Below, one piece after another: positions 1-14,578 of a DNA stretch of 64,000 nt. The stretch is from Pampus argenteus. Its lineage: Eukaryota; Chordata; Actinopteri; Scombriformes; Stromateidae. The stretch's first letter is position 1. Every line of letters begins with the position of its first letter. Under the pieces are notes generated by a model. It saw only the letters and a program-made list of their open reading frames with translations. It was not told the DNA's origin and ran no database searches. The DNA lies in NCBI GenBank assembly GCA_036937835.1, contig CM072862.1, positions 21,655,001-21,719,000 on the forward strand, read 5' to 3'. A program made the position numbers and the translations under genes.

Positions 1-348
1 AAAGCATTGCTAAGCAGCCATGACTACAAACCAGTCCAGTCTAATAAGATCAGTGTGATATCAGCCGGAGTCCATTAACTCTGAGAAAGAGTTAGTAAAG
101 GTTAGACAAGAGGATGCTTGAGGGGTCTTTTACAAGCCGGGCTGGAGGATACAATATAAAAAGTCACTGTGAAAGAACAAATTGTGTGTGCATTGGGCAC
201 GGGGTGCACGGTGTGTGTCCAGATTTGTTTAAGTGCCATGACACCATCTGGCCTATTGCATCTGGAGATACACAGACAGCTGTGTAAAGAGAGTTTGTAA
301 TTACAGGATTTCTGGATTATACCCATGTATCTGCGTGCGTTTATTTAC
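1..348 (-). other. fbn1: Intron after fbn1 coding exon 60 (partial)
   Basis: Begins with a gtaaat donor at its high end. No EGF-like reading frame is present, so the next expected exon (cbEGF40) must lie beyond the left edge. No repeat recognised. Confidence 0.7.
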
Positions 349-465
349 CAATACAGGCTGTATGATGCTGGGTGAAGCCAGGAGGACATTTGCAGGTGAA
401 CCCACCGATGGTGTTAACACACAAAAACTGACAGTTATGCTGTTTGGTCGAACACTCATCCAAAT
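349..465 (-). CDS. fbn1: fbn1 coding exon 60: cbEGF39
   Basis: Thirty-nine codons, phase 1-1. Opens DLDEC, contains QHNCQFLCVNT and ends PPGFTQHHTAC, a stretch nearly invariant among fibrillins. Acceptor ttcag, donor gtaaat. This is the most 3' exon visible. Confidence 0.95.
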
Positions 466-865
466 CTGAAAAAGACAAGAGTTATATGATATGAAATCAG
501 CTATAAATGGCAGTAGTAGCAGAAAACTACTAGGTGTGTGTAAGATATAATGGCTGGAGCTGAGTCAGACCACTTGCATGTACTACTGTACAGGGGCTGC
601 TTTTTTTCTGCGTGTCAAATTCCAGTCCTTCTACAGTCACTGACCTACAAATGAACCAGACACCGGAAAACACAGAGGGGCACTGTAAAGGGGGGAAACT
701 AAAGCTATGATAAATAAAGATGGAAAAAAAAAAAGGCCTTAACACCAGCAGCGCACTTGTTTAGACTCACAAACAAGTTTGATAAGCAGGGACACTGCCA
801 GATGCACTGTGTCACTGAGGGCGTGGCCTTTTCAGCACTACTGTAGGTCTAACCTGCAACCTAAG

Positions 866-905
<40 letters not shown>

Positions 906-3900
906 ACCTCTGCAGCTCTTCCCATCTTCCTGTAGGATGTATCCACGGGGGCAGGAACAGAGGTAGCCTCCCTCTGTGTTCTTACAGATGAAGTTACAAG
1001 GCTTTGGCGCCTGTATACACTCATCCACATCTAGAGGGTGAGGGTGCAAGAGAAAGAGTGAGAGTTTGATCTTGTAAACCAGAAATTCCACCAGGAGAGA
1101 TGATGAGACAGAGAGAGAGAGAGAGAGAGAGAGGAGTGTGTGGGCAGTCCACCCACGTAGTGTCAGGTCTTTACTAGACTGCAGGAATGACATCAGGAGG
1201 TAGGTATTATAGGAAAAGAGTCTATAAAGTGAAAAGCGGTAGAGGTGAAATTCCGCCTTACCCACACACAGAGAGCCACTGATGTCATTGGTATAGCCAG
1301 CTTTGCAGGTGCAGCTATAGGAGCCTATATTGTTGATACACTGGCCATTCTTGCACAAGTTCCCCATCACACGACACTCATTGATATCTGGGCAGAAACA
1401 AGAAAGTTCAGCATCATTTAGACGTACCACAACTGAATTAGAAGTTAACTACATTTGCGGGAATAACAGTGTGTGTGTGTGTGTGTACTCTCTTTGTTCC
1501 CTTCAGATAATCATTTCATCAAGAACCGAATTTATAATAGTGAATAACAGCTGTGTGTCCCAGTTCTGCACAACCTTAGGGAAATATGGTCGAATGCGTT
1601 TAGTTATGTCTCAGTGATGTGTAGCATAAAAGAATCAATAGTTTGCGAGTGATTATGTCAGTCAACAACAACCATCTGTTACTTTGACATCCGTTTGGTG
1701 GTGTGAACTGTTGCTTCAGCGGTTTTTATGTTTTCATAATAACGAAAAAAAATTACAAAGCATAACAATAATATCCTACTTTCTACTCACAGCCATTCAT
1801 CTGGATGCTTTCCATTCATGTAATCAATCACACCAAACAATTATAATTTCCTTATAATTGTTAGAGTTGTGACAAGGAACCCCTTTTTGAAAAACCCTGC
1901 GTGTTTAAAGTCAAAATTAGATCAAAGTCTATTTTTTTTTTCTCTCTCTCCAACATCCATGTTTGCTTGTTGTTCTGCTGATCTCATAGCTAATAATGGT
2001 TCCTGCAGGCAAGTCTTAAATCTTAAATGCTTCTGCATCCTTGAAAGCCAAAAAAAAAAAAAGCCAACCGAGTCTTGATTGCTATTGCAGTTTACTGAAA
2101 TGATTAGAAGCCAGTGCTTGGCTGGGAAGCAGGACATAAATTTAAAATGATAATTATATAAATTAATCATGTAAAGTACTTGTAATTAAGAGTTAAATTA
2201 TGCAAAACTAGCAGTATCGCCATTTAAACACAGAACAAAATATTAATACACAAAATATCATCACAGAAATATTTGCACTTAGAATTAAATTAATTTACTG
2301 TTGATTACTGGTTGATTCTTAATTTTTAACATTCATAATTAGGGGTGTGACGAGACGCTCAGTTCACGAGACGAGACGAGACGAGATTTTAAGAAAACTA
2401 AATTACAAATATGAATGCCTGGACAACAGACTTTTATTTAACTTTGTTTTTTTGTTTTCCGACGTCATTCGGCTGCTTGTTGGATCACAATTTAAAAGTG
2501 GCGGGGGCGTCGCAAATAGTTATGCATGTTTTTTCCGGCTGCTTGTTGGACAACAAATCTGGCGAGACCGATCTCGTCACACACCTACTGGTTGATTCTT
2601 AATTTTTAACATTCATAATCTAAACACAAGTCTTATCAGCAGATACCTCTGTTGTCAGTGGTGTACCCAGGTCCATGGGGGCACATCTTCTTGTACTGGG
2701 TGGTCCCAGGGAGGGGGCACAGTTCACAGTTGGTGCCCCAGCCCCTGCCTCCATCACAGCAACACTCTGACTTGGTCACCAAGTTCCTGTTACTGGATGT
2801 CATCTGACACAGAGTGGTCAGAACCTCAGTGAAACAGAAGCCCTCACGGTTATCTAGATGATGGAAGAGGGAGAGGAAAACAGACAGGCGGACAAACAGA
2901 GAGGTGAGTCAGAGGAAAGCAAACCACACAGACACGATCTGGCCTCAGAGAACCAGACGTGAATAGATAACCCACACTGCCCTATCACTACTGTCTGTGA
3001 GGGGAGAGATAGCCATAGAGCCTTTAGTCTCTCCTGAAGTTTTTCTCACAGTTCAGCACATCACGTCTATCCAGAAGTATATATTTAGATTTGGGAAGGA
3101 GACCTTTGAAAATATTTTCATTCCTATCTTGACAGTATGGTTCTTAACGAAACAGAGGAGACTGTCATGGAAGGGTTAAATTCCAATAAAAATATCGATT
3201 GCATTGCCCATCACATCATTGTATCCTATTCAAACATCAAAACAGCAACAAAAAAAAAAACAGAATCAAGATGTCACTAAATAAAGGTTTCTGACAGGCT
3301 AAACTCTCACTGGGATAAATCATCTGAGGTTAAAGTGGTGGTTAGAGAGACGGAAAAAAAGACACGTAAATAGATAATTATTTTACGTACCGATACATTC
3401 AGTCGCTGTGGGGTTAGCAATGAATCCCTTGTCACACCTGCAGCGGTAGCTTCCCACTGTGTTCTCACAATGGCCGTTCTTACAGATGCTTGGTTTGGCG
3501 GAGCATTCATTCAGATCTGAACGATGTAAAGATAAGATGGAAATAGTTATTCCAAACACTTTTTATTAAAAAAAATGAAAGTTCAATCAGTTCAACCAAA
3601 AACAAACATCTTATATTTCTTATGGCCGTTTAACTCAAATTCAACATCATTGCAAATTTAGTTTGCAAACATGTCAATACACTTCCCTCATTTTTAATAG
3701 TTTAGTCCAAATCTTTAATCAAATCTTTCTGTTTTACATTTTTCCCAGGGCCACTACGAATCAAATCAAGTCCTGCCTGTCAGTTATCATATACATATAT
3801 TAATATTTCTACTCATCATTTGCAGATGATCTTCTCTCCTATATTCCAAAATATTCTGCATTATGAAGCATTATGAACAATTGCATATGTAGTAAGTAAT

Positions 3901-6900
3901 ATGTTCTTTTAAATCATATTTTTCTTCTTAGTTTCTTTAGGTTTAACTAACAATGTTTTGCTTGTAAAGACAGGACACAGAATGGTGATTATTTACAAGG
4001 TAAATATTTGCCAATATATGGTTTTATTTTGGGCAAATATTCAGAGCTTCACAGATGATTTATATGGCAACACTCAATGTATCCCATACAATAGATTTAA
4101 TCTATGCAGGATAAAGCTAAGATTTAAGGCAATAAACTAGAATGATGAGAACACTATACATTGAGACTGTAGCACGTACGACTCATGATGTCTTACCCAT
4201 GCAACCATCTCCGTTGGGCTGGCGTGTGTATCCAGGGGCACATATGCACATATATGTACCAATGAGGTTCTTGCAGGTCATGCCTCTGCTGGCGCAATCA
4301 TCAATACCATCTTCACACTCATTCTGGTCTGGAAGACAGATAGCATACTATGAATACACAAATATGTGAAGTGTACATGCATACATGTGCAGGAATTACA
4401 CCGGTGACATAACACACACACACTGCAGCACTCCACAGTTTAATCTAACCGTCCAATCCAACACAGAGCTCTGTAGTGCTAACAGGAGTGTAGTGGAAGA
4501 GTTGGTGGTCTGTTTGGAGCAGTAACGTAAACAATGACTCTGTTGACACTGACAGGTTCCTCCTGTCTCAGCGCTTCCCTCCAAATACATCCATTGCTAT
4601 GGTGCACACGTTATCTGAGACAGCGGAGGCGTAAACAGTGACTCGGCCGGTTACAGTTTCCAGAGTGCTTTAAGTTCATCCGAGACAGAGAACACTTGAG
4701 GATAACGCAGAGGTAGTGTATTGGGTAACTTCACGGAGGAACTAGCACGTCTCTATGATGTATTTCGCTTCTACTAACACTACTCCAGTAAATGGACCTT
4801 GGTCTCTGACTTAGAAGGCTGTGTGTGTACAAGTGAGTCATTTAGTTTGCCCTACCTTTACACATCCTCCTGTCCTCACGAAGTACGTAGCCTGTCGGGC
4901 ATTTGCACTCGTAGGAGCCAATCACGTTAACACAGCGGAAGGCGCAAAGCAGAGGATTCTGGGAACACTCATTGATGTCTATGCGGGGGAACAAAAGACA
5001 GCAAGTACATAAGTACAAAGACTGTGCGATAGAAGCCAGAATGCAAACATAATTTCACATACCTTCGCAGGTCATCATCGAGCCAGGCTCAAAGCCGTCA
5101 TCGCACGCACACTCGAAACCTCCGATGACATTAGTGCATGTGCCGTTCCCGCAGGGATTGCCGATGTCGCACTCGTTAGTGTCTGCAATGAAGATACATT
5201 AAACCAATTGATCAGGTCAGCCTTTCAAGGAGAAATCTTCACAAGTGTGTGATTGATGAGAGATATAAAGGAAGTAGCAAAACGAGAAAACCTGCCTTCA
5301 CAGGTGATTCCGCTAACGTCCAGTTTGTATCCCATGGGACATTCACAGCGGAAAGACCCGTCTGTGTTGATGCACTGGCCATTAACGCAGGGGTCATTGA
5401 GGCATTCATTAATATCTACAAGTAAGAAAGAATGTGAATTAGATGCGACTACTATAACTAAAACTGATGATTCAAGGTAGGTGACAAACGTACCTTCTGG
5501 ATGATCACTTCCCTGTTGATATCCCAATTTGGGACAGAGAAGACGGTACGCCTCTGGAAGCATCAAATGTGAAAAGTCAGAAATATGGTGATATAATGCT
5601 AATAATTTCATGTATGAGTCTGCAAGCGTGTGTGATGAGAAATGTACGTACCCTGTCCCTTGGTGGGGCAGATTTCACAGGGGTTTCCCCAGCCTGGAGC
5701 TGGCATCCCAGTGCAGCAGCATGCTGCTTTGGAAGTGTTCTGAGATTTGGGAGACAGGCAGTGCCCATTTTCAAACTTGGTATAGCAGTAGTTCACACGT
5801 ATATCTAAGGATTGACAGACACAAAGAGGAAAAAGTTGTGAAAACTACAGACTGGATGGAAACAACTAGAACAAAAAAATGCAGGAGAAGAATGGGAGAT
5901 AGAAGGTACAATTGGAAAACATCAATTTTATTTTGTTTATTCCACTATTATTATATGTCCCATATTTTGGGAAATATGTGTATTTATATTGGCTCATATG
6001 AATTTGTGACATGAGAAAAATGATACCAATCTCATGTCTGTCCATTGAAGCTAGTTAGCTTAGCTTAGCATAAAGCCTGGCACCTCCTCTCAACTGCTGC
6101 AAGAAAAAAAAGGCCGCCGTCGGGGGCACTGGGTTTCCAAGAACAGCCAATGTGGCCGGGACTGCAGCTGGTGTTCAATCCCTCCACGTTTACCCCGGTG
6201 TTTCCTCCAGCGTTGAGATGAATGTAGAGATGGTCCAGCCTATCCATGGGGTCGGGATCCCAGCGGGCGTACATCCTCTCCACCTTCTCCTCGACTTGTA
6301 CTGTGACATAAGGCCAGGCAGCGGAGCCAACGGGAGTTCAGGGTGTGAAGAATGACTCCAGCACGTTACGTTACCTTTACTTTCCATCTTCATAAAATAA
6401 CACTTCTGTTAGCTTCTTTAGTGCTGCTTCTCCGTTGAGACGATAGAGATGATATTTTTTTCTTCTGTTCTTGCAGATCAATGCTATCACCTCTTCTTTA
6501 GAGTCCTTTCTGTAAGCATTTGAAGGATATTCTGCCTCTTTTTTAAGGTCCAAGGTTGAGATGCATTCAGGAGCTCATTCCCGGTGCAGCATACTCCATT
6601 CAATTCTCGGTAAATAGGAAGCATACCAGATTGAAGGGTGTGAGTAGCTGAAGAAAAATGACTGCAGTTTGGCACCTGTGTCTTACTGTTCAACTTGTAA
6701 TAATAATAGGTCAGTGTGACGTTGTAATTTCCACCATCGTGAGATTAAAATGGCTTTCAGACATGTTAGGCTCATGTTTCTGTGGCACAATAGAACTCTG
6801 TTGTGAAGCTGTGTCCAATCTTGATAATAACAGGGATGAGAACAGTGTTATGCTTATTTGTAGGTACTGTATGTGGCCCAAAAGTACAACAATAAGACAC

Positions 6901-9900
6901 ATATATCAAAAAGTATTTCAGCAAAGTATTTGTACTGAGGGAGGGAGGTGCTGGCTAATTACTATATGTCAGTCTCTCTGTCTCGCTTCTGAGGGCTGTG
7001 GTTCTTTCTGGACCAGGCACTTATTTGTAATGAGAAGCATATGGTTGTGCTCTCCTGCTAGCACTGGCCTTCACTGAACTCAACACAAATAAGCCTCTCT
7101 GACCATCATAGATCACACACACCTGGCTCTGAGGCAAAGATCACATACATGAACACCTGGTGCTGTGAGGAGAATGTGTCATGTTACTTTCCTCCATGAA
7201 ACTGATTTGTCAGCCTTTCCGCAAAAGAGATTTATGGCGCTTTTGTGCACAGCTGTTGTGCAAGTGTGAGTCACTTTTTGTATTGGACAGTTCACGTGTT
7301 ACAGTATGTTTACGGATTCGTCATTTAGCCCATCATTTTTAGTTGTGGCCACAGTGACCACTATTAAACAAAAAACAAAGACCCTCAATTGATTTTTTAT
7401 CACTGCTGCCATCATGCTTTTATCAATTTTCTACATTTTCAACAAAAAAACCCAAGGCTTTCACCAGTGGGACAGGGGCTTGTCCTCGACAGGAAACCTT
7501 GAACTTATATACTGTCCAAGCTGCTCAACCTCCACCCAGCTCGTCCTATATATCCCCCAACCCTCCGTCAGTACTTCTGACACTGGAGAAAACTGCCTTA
7601 ATGAACTGATGATGTCATCACTTCAGTGTTTGGAGAGGGAACTCCCTAACAGAGGACTGAGTGTGCCCCCACCCAACTCAAACACACACACACACAAGTG
7701 AGGAAATGGAAAAGTGATCTTTTCAGAGCCACCCTTGGCCTTGTTGAGGCAGCAGCAGCAGAACCAGCTGGAACACAGTATCTTGACAGAGCAGGAAAAG
7801 TCCAACACCACCGACCGCTGCTTAGTCTCCACCAGCACTCAAAGACATATATACAGATACACTAATATTTACAGTTTGCATTTCAGTTTTCCACGCACAC
7901 AATTTTACCTAAACATCTGTGTCCAGAGGCAGACAGCTGGAAGCCTTCAGGACACAAGCAGGTGAAGCTTCCAGCGGTGTTGGAGCAGGTTCCAAACATA
8001 CAGATCTCTGGCGACTGGGAGCACTCATCAATATCTGAGACACACAAAAAAGGAACAGCACCAACCACTTTATCATCTCACACTGCAAACATCATTCAAG
8101 GGAAACCTCACTGCTTACAAATCAATTTGTAAGCATTGACATATCATTTTTTCCCCCTTGAACTATTGTCAAAGCCGCAGCGGTGAGGTCATACATAGTC
8201 TATCCAAATGTGATAGATGAGATTGTAATCTCACTAATGGATGGTTGGATGAAGGCATATTATGTGGGATAGCCTCTATGTCATGTGTTCGTCCATCACA
8301 GTGACCAGCTGCTGCTACTGATGCTGAGAATCCAGTGCTGTTCCTCCCCACTTCCAGGAACAAAGTCCTAAGCAGGAATGTGTTGAAGTCTGTCGAATAT
8401 CTCTTCATCAGCCTCACTGTATAAACAATCCAAGTGTTCTGGCTCAGGCCCTCTCCCACGTTTGAAAGAGAGAAGAGGGTTTGAAATTGATGAGGAGCAG
8501 CAGAGGCAGCACTTTATTCTCTTGTTGCACCTGGGCAGAGCTGGTCTGAGCTATGATTTTTTATGTGTGGGCGTGTGCATGTTGCATGTGGGAAAGGTGT
8601 TGCCTGAGACTTACCTCTATGGGCAGATATTGTAATACATCAAAAAATTCCTTTTTTTTGGTTTATGTCTATTGACCATGACACAGAAAGGGCTTGTTTT
8701 TAGGTTGTAGTACCTTCACAGGTTTCCTCGTGTAGATAGTAGCCAGGTGGGCAGATACACCTGTAATAGCCGTCCAGATTCAGACAAGTGCCTGCGCCAC
8801 ATGTGCCTGGATTCACTGCACATTCATTGATATCTGAGGAAAATGGGGATATATGATCATGTAAAAACATACAGTACAGATCACATCCAGACTAAACTAA
8901 AAAAAAAGCCAGTTCCATACCTGCACACATTCTGCCGTCTAGAGTAAGTTCATATCCATCATTGCATATACAGAGGAAGCTGCCCACAGCATTTATACAC
9001 TGCCCATTGCGACACAGGCCCCTCTGGCTTGAACACTCATCAATATCTGATCAAAACATAAAACAACACATTATGCATTATAGAGGCAATAGTGTTCATC
9101 TTTTATAAAGTCACATTACTCACAAACACATACCTATGCAGTCGCTGTTGTGTGAATTTTGAAAGCCGGGGTAGCAGAGACAGTTGTAGGAGCCCACTGT
9201 GTTCTTACATGTCCCGTTACCACAGGGTTGTCTCTCACACTCATCCACGTCTGAAAGCAGAGATACGCATCGCTTTAAGTTACCTCAAACAGGACAGTAC
9301 TCCACATGTAAAAAAAAAAACAATGATAGTTGATAGGAACCAGCACAGCTTACCAACACACATTGACTCATCCCGGGTTGTTTTAAAACCATTGGGGCAG
9401 ATGCAGCGGTAGCTCCCCAAAGTGTCAATGCACTGGCCAGGATTGCATATACCAATGTTCTCAAAGCATTCATTACGATCTAAAAAAAAAAAAAAATCAT
9501 ACAAACATGGTAAATAATGCCTGACATACAGTATTTTTCATTGTAATTTTTATTATAATTTGGATATTGTTGCAATCAAGAAACAAACATTCATATGTGC
9601 CGCTTATTTGCTGCTTAGCGATTAATTCATTTCTCTATTGGATATGATACTGGCCATTTGTTAAATTGCATTATGCTAGATTATTATTATCATGATAATT
9701 CATTTAAAAAAAAATCTATATAAATTGAATTAATATTATTGTCTCCAGACATAGTTTTAAGATTTTCTCTCACTACAGCCAAGTTTTGTTGTTATGGAGT
9801 TTGCACGAAAATCAGGAAGCAAAACAGGATGTTGATTTAACATTTGCTTATCTGTGAGGACTCTCCAGACTGACAGCAACATGTTTCAGATATACTGCAG

Positions 9901-11051
9901 CACACGCTCAACAACTAAACACATGCTTCACATTCTCTCTTCCTTAATAACAAGCCCACCGTGAAGAATTCCTCCTCAGCTCTACTGTCATCGTGCTTGC
10001 CTCTGGTGCTTTATCTTTAGCAGATAAATGGCTAGAATGTGCAGTTCAAAGAGTTTCATATAACTGAGTTTGATACAATATCTTGAGGAGGCAAAAGACC
10101 GCATCAGGCTACAGGAAGACACGCAGACAGTCGGCATCACGTCAAGGTCGGCAGCAGTTTTTTTCAGACTTTTTCCTCTAATCCTCTCTCTAATCCTGCG
10201 TCATGCTTCCACCAATTCTGTTTAATCTTCACTATAAAGGTCATAAGGAGTTGACTGAACCATTGTAAGTTGAGTCAACTGTAACAATCCTGCATCCTGC
10301 ACAAAATTCTCATGAAATGTACCGTATAATAATCATAAGCATTGATACCTTTTTACCTCATTAAAGACCATAGATGATCACCATCTCATGCCTTCCTTAC
10401 CTAGACATTGCCCAGTGTGGGTGAAGCGATATCCAGGTTTACACTCGCAGCGGTAGCTTCCTGGCAAATTCAGACAGGCTGCATTCTTCTGGCACACCGG
10501 CCCATTCTGACACTCATCAATATCTGCAACAACAACAACGGGGAGAGATGTGTTCAGAGCCAGTCATGTAGTGACACTATTAAGTTTTTAGTTGGTGTAT
10601 AAACCTAGAGCGGATTTACAAAATTCTACATCTTAGCATCGCCTTTTCTGTGGCTGAGAGCATCAGTGGATTGCATCTCTTACCTTCACAAATTAGCAGC
10701 TTGTCGTTGTAGATGAAGCCAATGGGGCACTCACACCTGAAGCTACCAATCATGTTGATGCACACGCCGTTCTCACACACTCCTGGGATTTCCCTGCACT
10801 CGTCAATATCTAATAGACAAGAAAGGAGCAGAGGGACAAAATATGACTAAAACAAAGTTTCCTTTTCCATCACATAGTCCTTTGAATGGCTAAAGTCTTA
10901 CCAGTGACCCGTCCGGTGGTGATGTCGATGTAAAATCCTGGTCTCTCACTGCCGCACAGATTGCCAAACTCATCTGAGTGGATATAAAGCTTGAGTTTAT
11001 AAAAGCTTACTTTTAGTTTCTTACACTATTAACGTATGTGTGTGTGTGTGC

Positions 11052-11091
<40 letters not shown>

Positions 11092-14000
11092 ACAAGACCT
11101 CACCGGTGCTGGGCACAGGACACTGCTCGCAGGGTTTATTCCATGCACGGCCAATGTTGTAGGAGCAGCAGCACATCTTTTTGGTCATGTTAAAGGTCAG
11201 TTCTCCATCACATGTCCTGTTGTCAGAGTAAAAGTTCCTGTAGCAGTAGCTCTTCCTCATGTCTACGTGTTATAAGAAAGAGAGAGAGAAACAGGTGGAG
11301 TCACCACAACAATACCATCACTATCATTTCACTGATTAGCACATATCACGCATGCAGACCTACCCATGCAATTGTTTCCTCCATTGACTTGCATGTAGTC
11401 CACAGGGCAGATACAGGTGTAGTTCCCGATGGTGTTGTAGCACTGGCCTGGGCCACATATACCTGGCCGTTCACACTCATTGACGTCTGCACACAAACAC
11501 AATGACAAGCAGGAATTAGTTACTTAAATTAAAATTACCTGACCAAGTCCAGTGGATTTAATCATTAATTTCAATCAAAGTCACAAATTTAAAGGACTAG
11601 TTTGAAATTTGGGGAATATGTGTATTTGATATCTTTTCAAGAGTTAGATGTGAAGCTCAACAACCCAACTCCCAGCACCTCTGAGGCACTCTATTTAACA
11701 TGTTATATCTCTATTGCATTATGGGTAATATAGGATGCCACGATATGACGAGGAAGATGAATGCTTGTAATAACAAGATTGATATATCTGGTTCAGTTGC
11801 ATCTGTTTTAATCCTCGGTTTTTAAACAATCCATCACGAGTCTGACAATGTCATGAGTGCAATGCTAAATCGATGGAGCACCCTTTTATCTTCTCGTCTA
11901 TCTACGCATATTTCCCAGAATGTCAAACTATTGCTTTAAAATCAATCTGCTGGTAAACCGTTCATCATCTTGGCATCTGCTTATCCGTCTTGTTATTTCC
12001 TGATGTCATTTTTTATGTGATCAAGCTGTAAGTTTCCACATCCAAAACAAGCAACCGCCACAGCTGTAACACAATGTAATTGCTTTCTGTCTGTTCATAT
12101 CAGTTTTTGTCAATTTTCTAATAGCTTTCCTTAAATTCTATGCTTGAAATACTTTCTTTACCAACATTATTCCAAAACAGCAAACAGAACACTTATTCCT
12201 TCCAGCCCAGCTAACAGCTCAATTGTTTATTGATTAGAGACATCGTAGATGTGAAGTCCTGGACTTTGCAGACACCAGCTTTTGTTCTCCTGGCCAACAA
12301 ACACACGCTAATTAAAATGCCGGCAGCCACATGTCATTGTCTAACCCTTCGCTCCCTCCTCTTTCCTCTGTTCCTGTTTCCCTTTTCTAAACACGCATCT
12401 CATTTATCTCTTTCTTTCTTTCCCCCCCTATCTTTCATTCCTCCATCTCTCCCTCCCTCTGTCATCTCTGGCCTGTCTACAGGGGACTCAGTGTACTTCC
12501 CTGAGGAGAGGGCTGACCACATCAGAGCCGAACTCCTCTGGACACAGTTAGGCTCTCAGCTGTCTCATCATCCTGACTGAGCTTTGCTGGGTTAGCAACA
12601 GACGGGAACTAGAGCAGACACATATTGAGCTAGAATGTGCTGCAGTGTTGTCTACAGGACAAAAGGGTCCAATATGTCTTTGTCTTTTTGCTCTCATTGC
12701 TTTTTACTCCCTCTCCATGTGTCCTCGCTGAAAGAAGGCCGACAGCTGGACTCAATTTCCTTCCCACTTAAACATCCCAGGGCAAGACCAAGAGAGGAAT
12801 AGGTCACCTGTGTGTTCATTGGTGTTTGGTGTGTGTGTGTGTGCATCAAATACCTTCACAGACTCTGGTCTCCGTGTTGAGTGTGTAACCTTTTGTGCAT
12901 TCACACTGGAAGCTGCCAAAGGTGTTGATGCACTGTCCTCCCTGGCACACGCCTGGCAGCTCCTGGCACTCATTGATGTCTGAGAAGAGAAGAAACACTC
13001 AGTGACCATGTGTGTGTGTGTGTGCGTCATCTATTCGAGTCTCTGCGTATACAGCAGCTTCATAAACCACACGATAGCATGTTGTCGTCTGACCTTCCAA
13101 GATGACAGTGATGGGGTTCGGTCTGAAGCCTTCTCCTCCAGGACACAATGTCTTGTACTCCGCTGAAACACAGAACAGCACCAAGTGACGTTAACCAAAA
13201 ATGAGATGAGGCACAAACCACATTCAAAGCTGTTTTACTGAAAAAATCTGACAGTAGTGATTGGCTGATGAAGAGATTTTTGAGTTGTAAATGAGTTTTG
13301 TCCCTGCTCAAAATAGTTAGGTGTCTGACATTCAGAAAAGACGTTTCATTTTTTATTTTTTTTTTCCTACTCTGTCATCTCAGAGTTATCCATAAAACCC
13401 AGTGGACCGGACATGACTGCAGCTACTCTGAATTACAAAGTGAAAAGAAAAAGGGTTTGTTCTTGTCATAGAAGCAAAGCATTTCCTTCAGCTGAAAGCG
13501 ATGAGTCATACCCTGTAATGTTTGCGAACCATCTGTTGACAATTTTACAAACAAGTTGCACAAAGTTGTCTCATTTCTACCAGCACCAACAATTATAGCA
13601 AACACACAAGTCATCGCATGACAATGTTGGCAAACTGGTGAAATTACAACACTTTATCAGACCTAATTTATATGTTGGTATGTCTGTAACAGTAATCCTT
13701 GAACCACTTCAAGTGATTTAAGTGATTGATTTTCTTCTCCCAATGGTACAAAACAACTAACATGACTTTAGCAGGGTTGTTGATCACATGTTCCTTGAAG
13801 CGACGCATTACAAACAGTCCCTATATATCTCGGGTCTGACAATTACAAACTCTGCAATTCAAATGGAACATAATAAGAAACACGTGATAATGTTTGCAAA
13901 ATCTACTTTAAGCAACTACGGGTTGACTCACTTGAGTTGGCAGAAGGGCATGATTCACATGGGTTTCCCCAGCCTTGGCCCAGGGAGCAGCAGCAAGACG

Positions 14001-14578
14001 CCTTGGAAACACCAACTCCAATCTCATTGGAGCAGTCCAAGCTCTCTGACGCATCTCCTCGGGAACGAACGTCCAGGTAGCAGCTTCCAGAGCGAGTGTC
14101 TGTGTACATAAACACACACACATACAGGTGTTGAGGTAAAAGATTTGCCTTTGATTCATAATGAGTTCTAGGATAGTTAAGATCAAACACTAAAAATGTG
14201 TAGATAAAACTCGATGAGTCTCACCTACGCAGCCCACCCGAGTGGGGTTCAGTTCAAAATCTGCTGGGCAGTTGCAATGGTAGCTTCCAGGGATGTTAAC
14301 ACACACTCCATTAATACAGATGGTCGGGTCTGCACATTCATTGATATCTGAGCAAGAAAGACAACTTTGAAAATAGCATCTCCCCAATAATATATATGAG
14401 TGCAATAGAAATTTAGACTCATCGTACCTTGTTTGACTGGTCTTACCTGTGCAGTTGCCTCCACTCCTGTCGAGTTCATAACCACGGTTACATTCACATC
14501 TGAAAAGGCCTGGGATATTCAGACAAAGTCCGTTGACACAAATGTCAGCAAAGGTACATTCATCTATGTCTGTAAAAG

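Larger units (their letters stand above)
1388..2646 (-). other. fbn1: fbn1 intron 57 carrying a MITE-like insert
   Basis: A 1,259-bp AT-rich intron. It contains a TIR-bounded insert flanked by two identical 34-bp direct repeats, described separately. No other coding or RNA feature seen. Confidence 0.8.
5805..7908 (-). other. fbn1: fbn1 intron 49 with repeat insert
   Basis: A 2,104-bp intron. It holds a copy of a dispersed teleost repeat next to a more GC-rich segment of unknown origin (both listed), then featureless DNA and a short CA run near 7,683-7,697. Confidence 0.75.

Noticed and set aside
861..1430. A single 189-codon minus-strand reading frame covering two EGF domains
   Set aside because: It reads through an intron: both EGF modules have their own acceptor and donor sites, and the middle translates to low-complexity sequence. 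Treated as two exons.
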